NCBI RefSeq assembly: GCF_900104335.1
Contig: NZ_FMXT01000014.1
Location: forward strand, 1 to 58,110
Reading direction: 5' to 3'
DNA: 58,110 nt
Source: Pseudobutyrivibrio sp. YE44
GTDB lineage: Bacteria > Bacillota > Clostridia > Lachnospirales > Lachnospiraceae
The position numbers and the translations under genes are program-made. The notes under the pieces were generated by a model. It saw only the letters and a list, made by a program, of their open reading frames with translations, made no database searches and was not told where the DNA came from. This document shows, piece after piece, positions 6,678 through 16,260 of the stretch (positions are counted from its first letter, which is position 1; every line of letters begins with the position of its first letter).

Positions 6678-8555
6678 CTAACCTTTAAAAGTTTCAAGAT
6701 AAACTAAAAGCACAGAAATATCAGCTGGACTTACTCCAGATATACGAGAAGCCTGTCCAATATTTGCAGGACGTAATTTTGTAAGCTTCTGACGAGCCTC
6801 TAAACGTAAACTAGAAACATCCTCATAATTTATATTTTGTGGTATAACTTTAGATTCAAGTTTTTTGAATTGTTTAACCTGTTTTTCCTGTCTAGAAAGA
6901 TATCCCTCATACTTAATATAAATATTAACTTCTTCTCTAACTTCATCAGAAAGCTCTGGACGTTCTGGATCAATAGAAGCAAGCTTATCATAATCAAGTT
7001 CTGGACGTCTAATTAAGTCAACAAGCTTTATACCATTTGAAAGAGGAATACTTCCATAAGATTCAAGAAGCTCTTGAACCTCTTTACGAGCCCCAATATT
7101 TATTTCTTTAACTCTAGCAACCTCTTCTTCTATTAAACGCTCCTTTTCAACAACATAGTCATAGCGTTCTTTAGATAAAAGACCAACCTCGTATCCGATT
7201 TTAGAGAGGCGTAAATCTGCATTATCTTGCCTAAGTAATAGTCTATATTCAGCTCTAGAAGTCATCATTCTATATGGCTCTTTTGTTTCCTTTGTAACAA
7301 GGTCATCGATAAGAACACCAATATAAGAATTACTTCTATCAAGAATCATTGGATCTTTTCCTAATAATTTAAGGGCAGCATTAATACCTGCAACAAGACC
7401 TTGAGCTGCTGCTTCTTCATAACCACTACTTCCATTAAACTGACCAGCAGCAAAAAGACCTGAAATATCTTTAAATTCAAGAGATGCTTTTAGTTGAGTT
7501 GCGTTTATACAATCATACTCAATAGCATAAGCATTACGAACAAACTTACAATTTTCAAGACCAGGAACGGTTCTATACATAGCATACTGAACATCTTCTG
7601 GCATTGAAGAACTCATACCACCAATATACATCTCATTAGTATTAAGACCCTCAGGTTCAACAAAAAGTTGATGACGATTCTTATCAGCAAAACGAACTAC
7701 CTTATCCTCAATACTTGGACAATATCTAGGGCCAGTACCTTCAATTACTCCTGAGTACATAGGAGAACGATCAAGGTTTGCTCGAATAATTTCATGAGTT
7801 TTTTCATTAGTATAAGTTAAATAACATGGAACCTGTTCAATCTGAACAGATTCACGTGGCGTACTAAATGAAAATGGAATAACAGGGTTATCTCCATATT
7901 GTGGTTCCATCTTAGAATAATCAATAGAATTTCCATCAATTCTTGCTGGAGTACCGGTTTTAAAGCGGTTCATTTCTACATTATTAGCGAGTAATGAATC
8001 TGTAAGATGATTAGCTGCCTTTAATCCATTTGGTCCACAATGTTCAATAACATTTCCATACAAACATCTTGCCTTAAGATAAGTTCCTGTACAAATAACA
8101 ACTGCTTTACAATGATAAGTTGCACCAGAAAGTGTTTTTACGCCAGCAACCTTTTTATCTTCAATAATTAATTCTGCAACTTCAGCCTGTCTTAATGTAA
8201 GATTAGGAGTTTGCTGCATAACTTTTTTCATTCTCATAGAATATGCTGCTTTATCTGCTTGTGCTCTAAGAGAATGAACAGCAGGACCTTTTGAAGAATT
8301 AAGCATCTTAGATTGAATAAAGGTATGATCAATATTAATACCCATCTCACCACCAAGAGCATCAAGCTCTCTTACAAGATGTCCCTTTGAACTGCCACCA
8401 ATATTAGGATTACATGGCATTAATGCAACCGAATCCATACTAACTGTAAAACAAATAGTATTTAATCCCATTCGAGCAGAAGCTAATGCGGCTTCACAAC
8501 CAGCATGGCCTGCACCTATAACTACTACATCATAGGATTCTTCAACGTAACTCAT
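6678..8555 (-). CDS. mnmG: tRNA uridine-5-carboxymethylaminomethyl modification enzyme MnmG (GidA)
   Basis: This 625-residue FAD protein works with MnmE to install the cmnm5 group on U34 of certain tRNAs. The N-terminal dinucleotide-binding motif [10 protein letters not shown] is at residues 14-23, and [17 protein letters not shown] and [16 protein letters not shown] follow. The C-terminal part has [14 protein letters not shown] and the helical region ending in [19 protein letters not shown]. The length is normal. It lies 24 bases downstream of mnmE. A small hairpin (6654-6671) sits between it and rsmG but lacks a clear T tract, so read-through is expected. Confidence 0.97.
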   Translation of the reverse strand: MSYVEESYDVVVIGAGHAGCEAALASARMGLNTICFTVSMDSVALMPCNPNIGGSSKGHLVRELDALGGEMGINIDHTFIQSKMLNSSKGPAVHSLRAQADKAAYSMRMKKVMQQTPNLTLRQAEVAELIIEDKKVAGVKTLSGATYHCKAVVICTGTYLKARCLYGNVIEHCGPNGLKAANHLTDSLLANNVEMNRFKTGTPARIDGNSIDYSKMEPQYGDNPVIPFSFSTPRESVQIEQVPCYLTYTNEKTHEIIRANLDRSPMYSGVIEGTGPRYCPSIEDKVVRFADKNRHQLFVEPEGLNTNEMYIGGMSSSMPEDVQYAMYRTVPGLENCKFVRNAYAIEYDCINATQLKASLEFKDISGLFAAGQFNGSSGYEEAAAQGLVAGINAALKLLGKDPMILDRSNSYIGVLIDDLVTKETKEPYRMMTSRAEYRLLLRQDNADLRLSKIGYEVGLLSKERYDYVVEKERLIEEEVARVKEINIGARKEVQELLESYGSIPLSNGIKLVDLIRRPELDYDKLASIDPERPELSDEVREEVNIYIKYEGYLSRQEKQVKQFKKLESKVIPQNINYEDVSSLRLEARQKLTKLRPANIGQASRISGVSPADISVLLVYLETFKG

Positions 8556-8579
8556 TAAAATACTCCTTCAAAAATCATA

Positions 8580-9950
8580 TCATTTTCCCATACAAAATTC
8601 AGAGAAAATCTTATTTGCTAAATCATCTTCAATAGTTTCACCAGTAATTTCACCTAAATAGTTATAGGCATCCATTAAGTCAATGGAAAAGAAATCTTCT
8701 GGCATCATATTTTCAATACTAGTCAAAACATTAGTTAAACTGTTTTTTGCATTTGATAAACAACCAGCCTGTCTTGAATTTGTAATATACAAAGTATCAT
8801 CTGATTTAACCTGACCAGTGAAAAACATATCAGTTATTTTTGATTCTAAAGTTTTCAATCCATCTAAGCTAACAGATGAAAAAGAAATAACAGGTTTATT
8901 ATATTTATTGTATATTTCTTCCTCGCTAATTTTTGATACGAGGTCAGATTTATTAAGCAAAATTATGACTTTTTTATCTATAATTTTATTAATAATAAAT
9001 TCATCATTCTCATCTAATGGTCTAGAGGAATCAATTACAAATAAAATTAAATCAGCATCATCAATAGAATCAATAGCCTTATCAACACCAATTTTTTCTA
9101 CGACATCATCAGTCTCTCTGATACCTGCTGTATCGATAATATTTAAAGCAACTCCATTAATTGTGATTTGCTCTTCCAAAGTATCACGTGTTGTACCAGG
9201 AATATCTGTAACAATAGCTCGTTCTCTTCTAGATAAAGTATTTAAAAGAGAAGACTTTCCTGCATTAGGCTTTCCTAAAATTAATGTATTAATTCCTTCT
9301 TTTAAAATATGACCAGAATTAAAGGAATCAATTAAATCATTAATTGAATCAAGCATATTATTAACTTTAGTAGAAAGTTCTTCTGGATAACCAGTTAAAT
9401 CATAATGCTCTGGATCATCTAAAGCTGATTCTATATAAGCAGTTTCATAAAGAATCTTATCCCTTAAATCAACAATAATTTTATTTAAAGAACCAGAAAG
9501 CTGTTTAATAGAATTTTTCATAGCTAATTCAGAATTAGATGAAATTAAATCCATAATAGATTCAGCTTCTGATAAATCAATACGTCCATTTAAAAAGGCA
9601 CGTTTTGTAAACTCACCAGGTTCAGCAATACGAGCACCTTTTTTTATTAATAAAGAAAGAACCTTTTTTAAAATCAAAATACCACCATGACAATCAATCT
9701 CAATAGTGTCTTCAGTAGTATAAGAACGTGGTCCTTTCATAATCATGATAAGAACTTCATCTACTAACTCTTCTTCATCATAAATATGTCCATACTGAAT
9801 AGTATGAGTTTCACATTCTGCTAATTTATTCTTACCACGAAAAATAGAATCCACAATAGAAATGGATTCTTCACCACTAACTCTGATAATACCAATACCA
9901 GAACTATTCATAGATGTAGCTATAGCACAAATGGTATCGCTTTGATACAT
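8580..9950 (-). CDS. mnmE: tRNA modification GTPase MnmE (TrmE)
   Basis: This 456-residue GTPase is the partner of MnmG. It has an N-terminal tetrahydrofolate-binding domain (about residues 1-118), a helical domain interrupted by the G domain, and a C-terminal cysteine motif FCMGK (452-456, where many homologues have CIGK). G motifs are G1 GKPNAGKS (226-233), the GTTRD switch region (252-256), G3 DTAG (273-276) and G4 NKSD near 335. A GGAGG ribosome site precedes the ATG. A terminator hairpin upstream separates it from the jag/yidC transcript, so mnmE-mnmG-rsmG probably has its own promoter; I could not identify that promoter firmly. Confidence 0.97.
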   Translation of the reverse strand: MYQSDTICAIATSMNSSGIGIIRVSGEESISIVDSIFRGKNKLAECETHTIQYGHIYDEEELVDEVLIMIMKGPRSYTTEDTIEIDCHGGILILKKVLSLLIKKGARIAEPGEFTKRAFLNGRIDLSEAESIMDLISSNSELAMKNSIKQLSGSLNKIIVDLRDKILYETAYIESALDDPEHYDLTGYPEELSTKVNNMLDSINDLIDSFNSGHILKEGINTLILGKPNAGKSSLLNTLSRRERAIVTDIPGTTRDTLEEQITINGVALNIIDTAGIRETDDVVEKIGVDKAIDSIDDADLILFVIDSSRPLDENDEFIINKIIDKKVIILLNKSDLVSKISEEEIYNKYNKPVISFSSVSLDGLKTLESKITDMFFTGQVKSDDTLYITNSRQAGCLSNAKNSLTNVLTSIENMMPEDFFSIDLMDAYNYLGEITGETIEDDLANKIFSEFCMGK

Positions 9951-10039
9951 AATGCCTCCAATTTAAAATGCTTACTAAACCAAAGTAAAAATAACAGTAA
10001 TTCTATTATCTTAACTTAAGCTTAGAAATACATAATCAA

Positions 10040-10075
10040 ATATAAAGGGCTAGTCTATATTATAAGACTAACCCT
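10040..10075 (-). terminator. Terminator after jag
   Basis: On the minus strand an 11-bp stem (AGGGTTAGTCT with its near-complement, one G-U pair) and an 8-base loop are followed by TTTATATTT. It ends the rpmH-to-jag transcript before mnmE. Confidence 0.7.
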
Positions 10076-10096
10076 AAAAAATCAAAAGAAGGATTT

Positions 10097-10726
10097 CTAT
10101 TTCTTAAGAGTAATTACAACATAACGATATGGCTCTTCACCCTCTGAATGTGTTGTAACATTATTATCATTCTGAAGTGCTGAATGAATAATACGTCTTT
10201 CATAAGGATTCATAGCTTCAAGAGTAACAGCCTTCTTTGTTCTCTTTACCTTGCTAGCCATATTCTTTGCAAGATTTTCTAAAGTATCTTTTCTACGACG
10301 TCTGTAATCCTCAGTGTCAATCTTAACTCTTGTATAGTTTTCAGAAGAACGATTAACTGCAAGATTTGTAAGATACTGTAAAGAATCAAGAGTCTGTCCT
10401 CTTTTACCAATTAAAACTCCCATTTCTGGACCAGCTAAATCAATTAAAAGAGTATTATCACTTTCATCTAATTCCATTGTAAGATTAACTTCAAGCTGCA
10501 TAGCTTCAAAAACTCCATCAAGGAATTCTTTTGCAACCTGCTTTGGATCTTCATAAGAAGAAATAACTACTTTAATTACAGCATCCTTTGAACCAATACC
10601 AAGGAAACCATTGCTTCCCTCTTCTACAACTTCGTATTTAATCTCACTAGAAGTAACACCTAAAGCAACTGTAGCATTAGTAAGTGCATCATCTACAGTT
10701 TTTCCAGTAAATTCTTTATATTCCAT
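10097..10726 (-). CDS. khpB: RNA-binding protein Jag (KhpB)
   Basis: This 209-residue protein has the three expected parts. A Jag-N domain (about residues 1-55) carries GSNGFLGIGSKDA. A KH domain (about 75-145) has the GxxG loop as IGKRGQTL. A C-terminal R3H domain (about 150-209) contains MNPYERRIIHSALQ. KhpB pairs with KhpA to bind many RNAs and affects cell division and envelope growth in Gram-positives (family knowledge). It lies 14 bases after yidC, its usual position. Confidence 0.95.
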   Translation of the reverse strand: MEYKEFTGKTVDDALTNATVALGVTSSEIKYEVVEEGSNGFLGIGSKDAVIKVVISSYEDPKQVAKEFLDGVFEAMQLEVNLTMELDESDNTLLIDLAGPEMGVLIGKRGQTLDSLQYLTNLAVNRSSENYTRVKIDTEDYRRRRKDTLENLAKNMASKVKRTKKAVTLEAMNPYERRIIHSALQNDNNVTTHSEGEEPYRYVVITLKK

Positions 10727-10740
10727 TTATTACTTCCCCC

Positions 10741-12015
10741 TTATTTATTATTCATTTCATTAAACTGCTTAACAAGATTTGCTTTTGAAGCAAGTGAACC
10801 GTCGCTGGCACTAGATCTTAACTCTTCTGCCTTCTTAAGTGTATCCTCATTATCATTAACAAGGTTTGCTTTTGAAGCAAGTGTATTATTCTTTGTGCTC
10901 ATACGAGCAGCTTCATAAATCTGAGCCTGACGAATACCACGCTTTTCAGCCTTAGCAGCTGCTTTTTCTTTATTCTTTTCAATAATGCTTTCAAGATCAA
11001 TCTTCTCAAAATGCTTATTTAAGAAGTACTGCTGAATACAACGAACAACAGCACCAGCAATCCAGTAAAGACCAAGACCTACAGGAACTGAGAAACAGAA
11101 GAAAAGTGAAACAAGTGGCATCATAAGATTCATAGTCTTCATCTGCTGTGCCATCTGATCAGACTGACCTTCTGTAGATGTTGGTGTAAGTTTGATATTT
11201 GCTACCTGAGATAAGTATGCAAAAACTGGAACTAAAATAGCACAAATAATAATTGCAAAATTCTTAGTATCAGATGTCCATCCACTCTTGATAAGACTAA
11301 GTGGAGTTTCTGAAATATTAAGAATAAATAAGTAATTAACCTTATCTAAAGCATTGTGTGTAGATGTAATAACACTATCTAAACCAGAGAAATTTGATGA
11401 AAGAGCATCCCATCCTGACTGTGGAAGCTTATATAAAACATCAATAATAGAATCTGAAATAACTGTTGTATCTTTTCCTGTAAATGTAGGACTAAGAGTC
11501 TTTATTCCAGTTTCATCAAAAATAGACTGCATGGTCTTTGCAAAACCATCAGTTGCCATAATTCCATCAACAAGATCTGTAAAGATATTTTTAACTGATG
11601 AAATATAAGCAGGAACATTATAGAAAACTCTATAAAGAGCAAAAAGAATTGGCATCTGAATAATCATATATCCACAGCTACCAGCCATAGATACACCATA
11701 CTTATCATAAAGAGCCTGAGTCTCTTCCTGCTGCTTCTGCATAGAAGCCTGATCTTTTTTACCTTTATATTTATCCTGAATAGCTTTCATTTCAGGCTGC
11801 ATCTTACGCTGTAAACAAGCAAATTTCTGTTGTTTATATGTAAGAGGAAACATACAAAGATAAATGAAAATAGTGAAAACAATGATTGTAACAGCTATAT
11901 TCTCAATTCCAAGCTGAGAAAGGAGAGTATAGATTTTGTCCATAAACCATCCTAATACCTTTGCAATAGGTCCGAGGATGGAACCGTTATAAGCGGTTAA
12001 AAAAAGTTCGCTCAA
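10741..12015 (-). CDS. yidC: Membrane protein insertase YidC (OxaA/SpoIIIJ family)
   Basis: YidC inserts membrane proteins alone or with SecYEG. The 424-residue protein has the conserved core: a first membrane segment near residues 35-60, a cytoplasmic hairpin rich in K and Q (QKFACLQRKMQPEMKAIQDK), then further hydrophobic segments. The region between residues 140 and 240 is a larger extracytoplasmic insertion than in short homologues. The C-terminal tail is long and basic, with a repeated LASKANLV motif (about 378-385 and 410-417). No lipoprotein signal is present, unlike Bacillus SpoIIIJ. It sits between yidD and jag, the normal order. Confidence 0.95.
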   Translation of the reverse strand: MSELFLTAYNGSILGPIAKVLGWFMDKIYTLLSQLGIENIAVTIIVFTIFIYLCMFPLTYKQQKFACLQRKMQPEMKAIQDKYKGKKDQASMQKQQEETQALYDKYGVSMAGSCGYMIIQMPILFALYRVFYNVPAYISSVKNIFTDLVDGIMATDGFAKTMQSIFDETGIKTLSPTFTGKDTTVISDSIIDVLYKLPQSGWDALSSNFSGLDSVITSTHNALDKVNYLFILNISETPLSLIKSGWTSDTKNFAIIICAILVPVFAYLSQVANIKLTPTSTEGQSDQMAQQMKTMNLMMPLVSLFFCFSVPVGLGLYWIAGAVVRCIQQYFLNKHFEKIDLESIIEKNKEKAAAKAEKRGIRQAQIYEAARMSTKNNTLASKANLVNDNEDTLKKAEELRSSASDGSLASKANLVKQFNEMNNK

Positions 12016-12032
12016 TGTAAAACCTCCAGTTA

Positions 12033-12245
12033 CTAAGGAACCGGATCATAACCACCACGTGAAAAAGGATTACAACGCAAAAGACGCCATGTAGTCAAAC
12101 AACCTCCTTTTATGACCCCATATTTAGTAATAGCCTGAAGACCATAATTAGAACATGTAGGACAATAAGGACATTTAGTACGTTTCATCGGAGATATATA
12201 TTTTTGATAAAACCTAATTAAAAATATAAAAAACTTCTTCAACAT
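12033..12245 (-). CDS. yidD: Membrane protein insertion efficiency factor YidD
   Basis: This 70-residue protein matches the short YidD family. It has an amphipathic, hydrophobic N-terminus with FYQKYISP, then a conserved cysteine cluster ([15 protein letters not shown]) and the C-terminal [24 protein letters not shown] signature (given here as two parts: [12 protein letters not shown] and [12 protein letters not shown]). It lies between rnpA and yidC as in most bacteria. It is thought to assist YidC-dependent insertion at the inner face of the membrane. Confidence 0.95.
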   Translation of the reverse strand: MLKKFFIFLIRFYQKYISPMKRTKCPYCPTCSNYGLQAITKYGVIKGGCLTTWRLLRCNPFSRGGYDPVP

Positions 12246-12265
12246 AATAGAAACGATGATTCCAA

Positions 12266-12604
12266 TTATTTTCTAGTTACTTTGTGAAGATTTGCAAGAT
12301 GAAGCAAAGATTTTTGTATCTCTTCGAAATTTGCAGATGCTGAGGCCTCTCTTGCAACGACTACAATGTCCAAACCACTATTGAACATCTCTTCATTTAG
12401 TCTATAACTTTCTCTTATCAGTCTCGTCAAATGATGTCTAACTACCGAATTTCCAACCTTTTTACTAACAGAAATTCCAATACGATTTCGATCTGTCTTA
12501 TTATGGTATATATACATAACAAGCTGTCTATTAGCTTTTGATACACCTCGTCTGTATACAGTTGTGAAGTCCTTATTCTTTTTTAGAGATTCACTAAATT
12601 CCAT
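12266..12604 (-). CDS. rnpA: Ribonuclease P protein component
   Basis: RnpA is the basic protein subunit of RNase P, which trims tRNA 5' leaders with the RNA subunit. The 112-residue protein has [20 protein letters not shown], then [11 protein letters not shown], corresponding to the family's RNR helix, although the usual NRxKR is read here as HHLTR. It also has GLDIVVVAR near the C-terminus. It lies 48 bases downstream of rpmH, with a small inverted repeat (around 12634-12652) in the gap. Confidence 0.95.
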   Translation of the reverse strand: MEFSESLKKNKDFTTVYRRGVSKANRQLVMYIYHNKTDRNRIGISVSKKVGNSVVRHHLTRLIRESYRLNEEMFNSGLDIVVVAREASASANFEEIQKSLLHLANLHKVTRK

Positions 12605-12652
12605 AACAAATATTTTCCTTTAAATAGAAAGAAAGACCACATGGTCTGTGGC

Positions 12653-12787
12653 CTAAGCTGATAACTTCTTTCTTCCTTTTGCACGTCTAGCAGCAAGAAC
12701 TTTACGTCCACCTGCTGTGCTCATTCTAGATCTAAATCCGTGTACTTTGGATCTCTGTCTCTTTTTTGGTTGATATGTCATCTTCAT
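12653..12787 (-). CDS. rpmH: 50S ribosomal protein L34
   Basis: A 44-residue reading frame on the minus strand starts at ATG 12785-12787 and ends with TAG. It begins [18 protein letters not shown], followed by [20 protein letters not shown] and a basic end, the unmistakable L34 sequence. A strong ribosome site (GGAGGTGG, on the minus strand) precedes it. It is the first gene of the leftward rpmH-rnpA-yidD-yidC-jag operon and borders oriC. Confidence 0.97.
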   Translation of the reverse strand: MKMTYQPKKRQRSKVHGFRSRMSTAGGRKVLAARRAKGRKKLSA

Positions 12788-12888
12788 AATATATCCACCT
12801 CCTCTTTATGAGAAAACATCAGTTGAAATTATAAAGGCAAAAGCCTATAAAGTCAATAAAAAATGAAGTATTTAAAACTAAATATGAT

Positions 12889-13249
12889 TGTGGATAACTA
12901 AAAAACACAATATATTTAAGAACTTGAAATGAATGAATACTAAATATTGTGTTAAAAGTGATAAAAAAAATTTTTATTTATCTACAAGCTGTGGAAAACA
13001 TTGTGGATAACACTAAATAAAATGAAAGTTATCAACATAAAATGATAAAATTCCTAAATATTTACTATTTTTATGTGGATAAAAAAGATACTCAATTGTG
13101 GATAAAAAATAATAAGTCAAATAAGGCCTCAAATTCACAAAATAAGACAATTTTCTTTTCAAACAATCCCCTACACCATTTCCCACTAAATATTGCTAAA
13201 ATGCCATATTTGGTTTAGAATAAAAAAGAATATATTTAAATGTGGATAA
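12889..13249. other. Upstream part of oriC: DnaA-box cluster between rpmH and dnaA
   Basis: The 474-base A/T-rich gap carries consensus DnaA boxes (TTATCCACA, here as TGTGGATAA) at 12889-12897, 13002-13010, 13074-13082, 13097-13105 and 13241-13249. Variants occur at 12978-12986 (TTATCTACA), 12990-12998 (TGTGGAAAA) and 13029-13037 (TTATCAACA). The boxes share one dominant orientation. The last lies 12 bases before the dnaA start, a position suited to autoregulation. The transcription and strand switch at this point supports replication starting here. Confidence 0.9.
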
Positions 13250-13261
13250 AAGGGAATATAT

Positions 13262-14650
13262 ATGGAAGAAATTGTTAAAAATAAATGGGATGAAATTCTA
13301 TCCTATTTAAAAAATGAATATGCTATTACAGATGTGTCTTATGATTCTTGGATAAAACCTCTTGAATTATTCCAAATAGAAGATAATAAATTATATCTCA
13401 CATATAGTGGTGATCAAAATACAATGACTCTAGGATATGTAACTAGAAAATATGCAACACCACTTAAAGTTACTATAGCTGAAATCACAGGAATACAATT
13501 CGATGAAATCTTAGTTATTTCACAGGAAAATGCAAATCAAATTAATAAAGAAAAAAATGCTGGTCTTATTAATATAGAAGAAACAACATCTTACGGTGAA
13601 AGAAAGATTGGTAACTCTACTATAAATCCAAAATTCACTTTTGATAATTTTGTCGTTGGTAGAAATAATAGATTTGCACAGACAGCTGCTCTTGCAGTTG
13701 CTGAATCACCAGGTGAATTTTACAATCCTCTATATATTTATGGAGGTCCAGGACTTGGTAAAACCCACTTAATGCAAGCAATTGGAAATTATATAGAAAA
13801 TCAAAATCCAAATACTCATATCTTATATGTTACTTCAGAGGAATTTACAAATGAAGTTATTGAAAATATGAGAACAAATAATAATGCAACAGCAATGCAG
13901 AGATTTAGAGATAAATATCGTACTGTTGATGTATTAATGGTTGATGATATTCAATTTATTATAGGAAAGGAAGCAACTCAGGAAGAGTTTTTCCATACCT
14001 TTAATGCTTTACATGCAATGGGAAAGCAAATTGTTATTTCATCTGATAAACCTCCAAAGGATATGGAAACACTTGATGATCGTTTCAAATCAAGATTCGA
14101 TATGGGTCTTATGGCAGATATTGGATATCCAGATTATGAAACACGTATGGCCATCCTTAGTAAAAAGATTGAAGAAAAAAATTTCAACTTAGATGAATCA
14201 ATTAGAAAATATATTGCTGAGAACATCCAATCAAACATTAGAGAAATTGAAGGAGCTCTTAATAAGCTTATTGCTTTTTCTAGATTGGAAAAAATTGATA
14301 TTACAATGGAGATAGCTGAAAGAGAGCTCCAAAACTTCATATCTCCTAATATTTCAAGAGAAATTACTCCTCAGCTTATTATAGAAGTTGTATCTGAGCA
14401 CTTTAATATTACAGTTGATCAGATGGCATCAAAAAACAGATCTAGCTCAGTAGTTAGACCAAGACAAATTGCTATGTATTTGTGTAACACAATGACAGAT
14501 TCTTCATTACAGGCAATAGGCCTACTTCTTGGAGGAAGAGATCATTCAACAATCATCCATGGAGCAAATAAAATCGAAGAAGAAATCGATAAGGATGAAA
14601 ACACAAAGAACTTAGTAGAAACAATTAAAAAGAAAATCAATCCTAATTAA
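13262..14650 (+). CDS. dnaA: Chromosomal replication initiator DnaA
   Basis: DnaA binds the boxes on either side of its own gene, melts the origin and loads the helicase. The 462-residue protein has domain I (about residues 1-80, with the conserved W30), a short linker, and an AAA+ domain with Walker A GGPGLGKTH (161-169) and Walker B VLMVDDIQF (about 224-232). Domain IV carries the DnaA signature around QAIGLLLGGRDHSTIIHG. AGGG lies upstream of the ATG. It is the first rightward gene from the origin, with the strongest DnaA box directly before its ribosome site. Confidence 0.98.
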   Translation: MEEIVKNKWDEILSYLKNEYAITDVSYDSWIKPLELFQIEDNKLYLTYSGDQNTMTLGYVTRKYATPLKVTIAEITGIQFDEILVISQENANQINKEKNAGLINIEETTSYGERKIGNSTINPKFTFDNFVVGRNNRFAQTAALAVAESPGEFYNPLYIYGGPGLGKTHLMQAIGNYIENQNPNTHILYVTSEEFTNEVIENMRTNNNATAMQRFRDKYRTVDVLMVDDIQFIIGKEATQEEFFHTFNALHAMGKQIVISSDKPPKDMETLDDRFKSRFDMGLMADIGYPDYETRMAILSKKIEEKNFNLDESIRKYIAENIQSNIREIEGALNKLIAFSRLEKIDITMEIAERELQNFISPNISREITPQLIIEVVSEHFNITVDQMASKNRSSSVVRPRQIAMYLCNTMTDSSLQAIGLLLGGRDHSTIIHGANKIEEEIDKDENTKNLVETIKKKINPN

Positions 14651-14661
14651 TGTGTAAAACA

Positions 14662-14752
14662 TGTTGATAACCCTTTGGATAAATTGTTAAAAGTATGTGA
14701 ATCACCTGAGGATAAACAAATACTTTAAAAGTTTGAACAAATTTTATTCACA
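14662..14752. other. Downstream part of oriC: degenerate DnaA boxes between dnaA and dnaN
   Basis: The 269-base dnaA-dnaN gap is very A/T-rich and holds near-consensus boxes at 14662-14670 (TGTTGATAA), 14674-14682 (TTTGGATAA) and 14744-14752 (TTATTCACA). In Bacillus subtilis the unwinding region lies in the same interval, so this is the likely melting site. I did not find a clear DnaA-trio element. Confidence 0.6.
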
Positions 14753-14919
14753 AAATATCCATACATTATCAATAATTAATTCACAGATTTTCTAGATTTA
14801 ACTTTTTATGTTTTACGTATAAATACTTAGGTTTCACAGTTATATACAAATCAACAACCTATAAGAATAGTACTTAGAAAATATATTTTATTTATTTTAT
14901 TTAGAAAGGGAGTAAACAA

Positions 14920-16035
14920 ATGAAAATCACTTGTCAAAAATCCGACCTGCTAAAAGGCGTTAATATTGTATCAAAAGCAGTTCCTACCAGAACTACAATG
15001 GCAATACTTGAATGTATCCTTATTGATGCATCTTCTGGAGAAATTAAACTTACTGCTAATGATCTTGAAATAGGAATAGAAACTATTATTAATGGAACAA
15101 TTTCTGAAAGAGGTATTGTAGCTCTTGATGCTAAAAAGTTTCCTGAGATAGTTAGAAAGCTTCCTGATAATGAAGTTACTATAGAAACAGATTCAAATTA
15201 CAAAACATCAATTACATGTGAAAAACTTAAATTTGATATTGTAGGAAAATCTGGAGAAAACTTCTCTTATATTCCTCAGTTTGAAAGAACACAGCCTATC
15301 AATATTTCACAGTTCACTTTTAGAGATATTATTAGTAAAACAATTTTCTCTGTTGCAGATAATGACAACAATAAAATGATGACAGGTGAGCTTCTTGAGA
15401 TTAAAGATAATAAGCTTAAGGTTGTAGCACTTGATGGTCATAGAGTTTCAATTAGAAATGTTGACCTTAAATCTGAGACAAGTGATGTTAAAGTTGTTGT
15501 TCCAAAGAAGACATTAAACGAAATTATAAAAATCATAGATGGTGGTGTTGATGATGTAGTAAATATCTATGTTAATGACAATAACATTATCTTTGAGTTT
15601 GACAGAACAACAGTTGTATCTAGAATTATTGAAGGTGATTATTTCAAAATTGAGCAGATGCTCTCTGCTGACTATGATACAAAGATTAAGATTAACAAAA
15701 AAGAATTCTTTAATTGTATCGATAGAGCAAGCATCCTTGTTCATGAAGGAGATAAAAAGCCAATTATTGTTAATACTGGTGACAACACAATGTCCCTTTC
15801 AATTTCGTCACACTTTGGTTCATTGAACGAAGATATTGATATTGTTAAAGAGGGTAAAGATATTATGATTGGATTTAATCCAAAGTTTGTAATGGATGCC
15901 CTTAGAGCAATTGATGATGAAGAAATCAATCTTTATATGTTAAATGCAAAGAGTCCTTGCTTTATTAAGGATGATGAAGGCTCATATGTTTATATTGTCC
16001 TTCCTGTAAACTTTAATAATCCTGGAGCAAACTAG
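14920..16035 (+). CDS. dnaN: DNA polymerase III beta sliding clamp
   Basis: This 371-residue clamp encircles DNA as a dimer and tethers the replicative polymerase. Three similar domains of about 120 residues are present. Typical segments are VPTRTTMAILECILIDA near residue 22, LDGHRVSIR near 173, and the C-terminal end AKSPCFIKDDEG followed by YIVLPV, which forms part of the clamp-binding pocket. The start has an AAAGGGAG ribosome site. It directly follows the origin region, the conserved dnaA-dnaN order. Confidence 0.97.
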   Translation: MKITCQKSDLLKGVNIVSKAVPTRTTMAILECILIDASSGEIKLTANDLEIGIETIINGTISERGIVALDAKKFPEIVRKLPDNEVTIETDSNYKTSITCEKLKFDIVGKSGENFSYIPQFERTQPINISQFTFRDIISKTIFSVADNDNNKMMTGELLEIKDNKLKVVALDGHRVSIRNVDLKSETSDVKVVVPKKTLNEIIKIIDGGVDDVVNIYVNDNNIIFEFDRTTVVSRIIEGDYFKIEQMLSADYDTKIKINKKEFFNCIDRASILVHEGDKKPIIVNTGDNTMSLSISSHFGSLNEDIDIVKEGKDIMIGFNPKFVMDALRAIDDEEINLYMLNAKSPCFIKDDEGSYVYIVLPVNFNNPGAN

Positions 16036-16041
16036 GAGTAA

Positions 16042-16260
16042 ATGATGGAAACTATTCAAATTAGAGATGAATTTATAAAGCTTGGTCAGCTTCTTAAACT
16101 TGCTAATCTTGTTGAATCAGGTGCAATGGCAAAAGAAGTTATTGAAGATGGTCTTGTTAAATATAATGGTGAAGTTGAAACTCGCCGTGGCAAGAAAATA
16201 TATCCTGGAGATGTAGTGGAATTTAATGGAGAAAGCGTAACAGTTACCAATGATAATTAA
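16042..16260 (+). CDS. yaaA: S4-domain RNA-binding protein YaaA
   Basis: This 72-residue protein consists of one S4 domain: FIKLGQLLKLANLVESGAMA, then the GLVKYNGEVETRRGKKIYPGD turn (split here as GLVKYNGEVETRRG and KKIYPGD). It matches the small YaaA/YlmH-like protein found between dnaN and recF in Firmicutes. Its exact role is unknown; RNA or ribosome binding is the usual suggestion. Its 3' end overlaps recF by 11 bases, so translation of the two is likely coupled. Confidence 0.93.
   Translation: MMETIQIRDEFIKLGQLLKLANLVESGAMAKEVIEDGLVKYNGEVETRRGKKIYPGDVVEFNGESVTVTNDN

Noticed and set aside
12634-12652. Terminator between rpmH and rnpA
   Set aside because: The small inverted repeat has no T tract and the two genes are normally co-transcribed.
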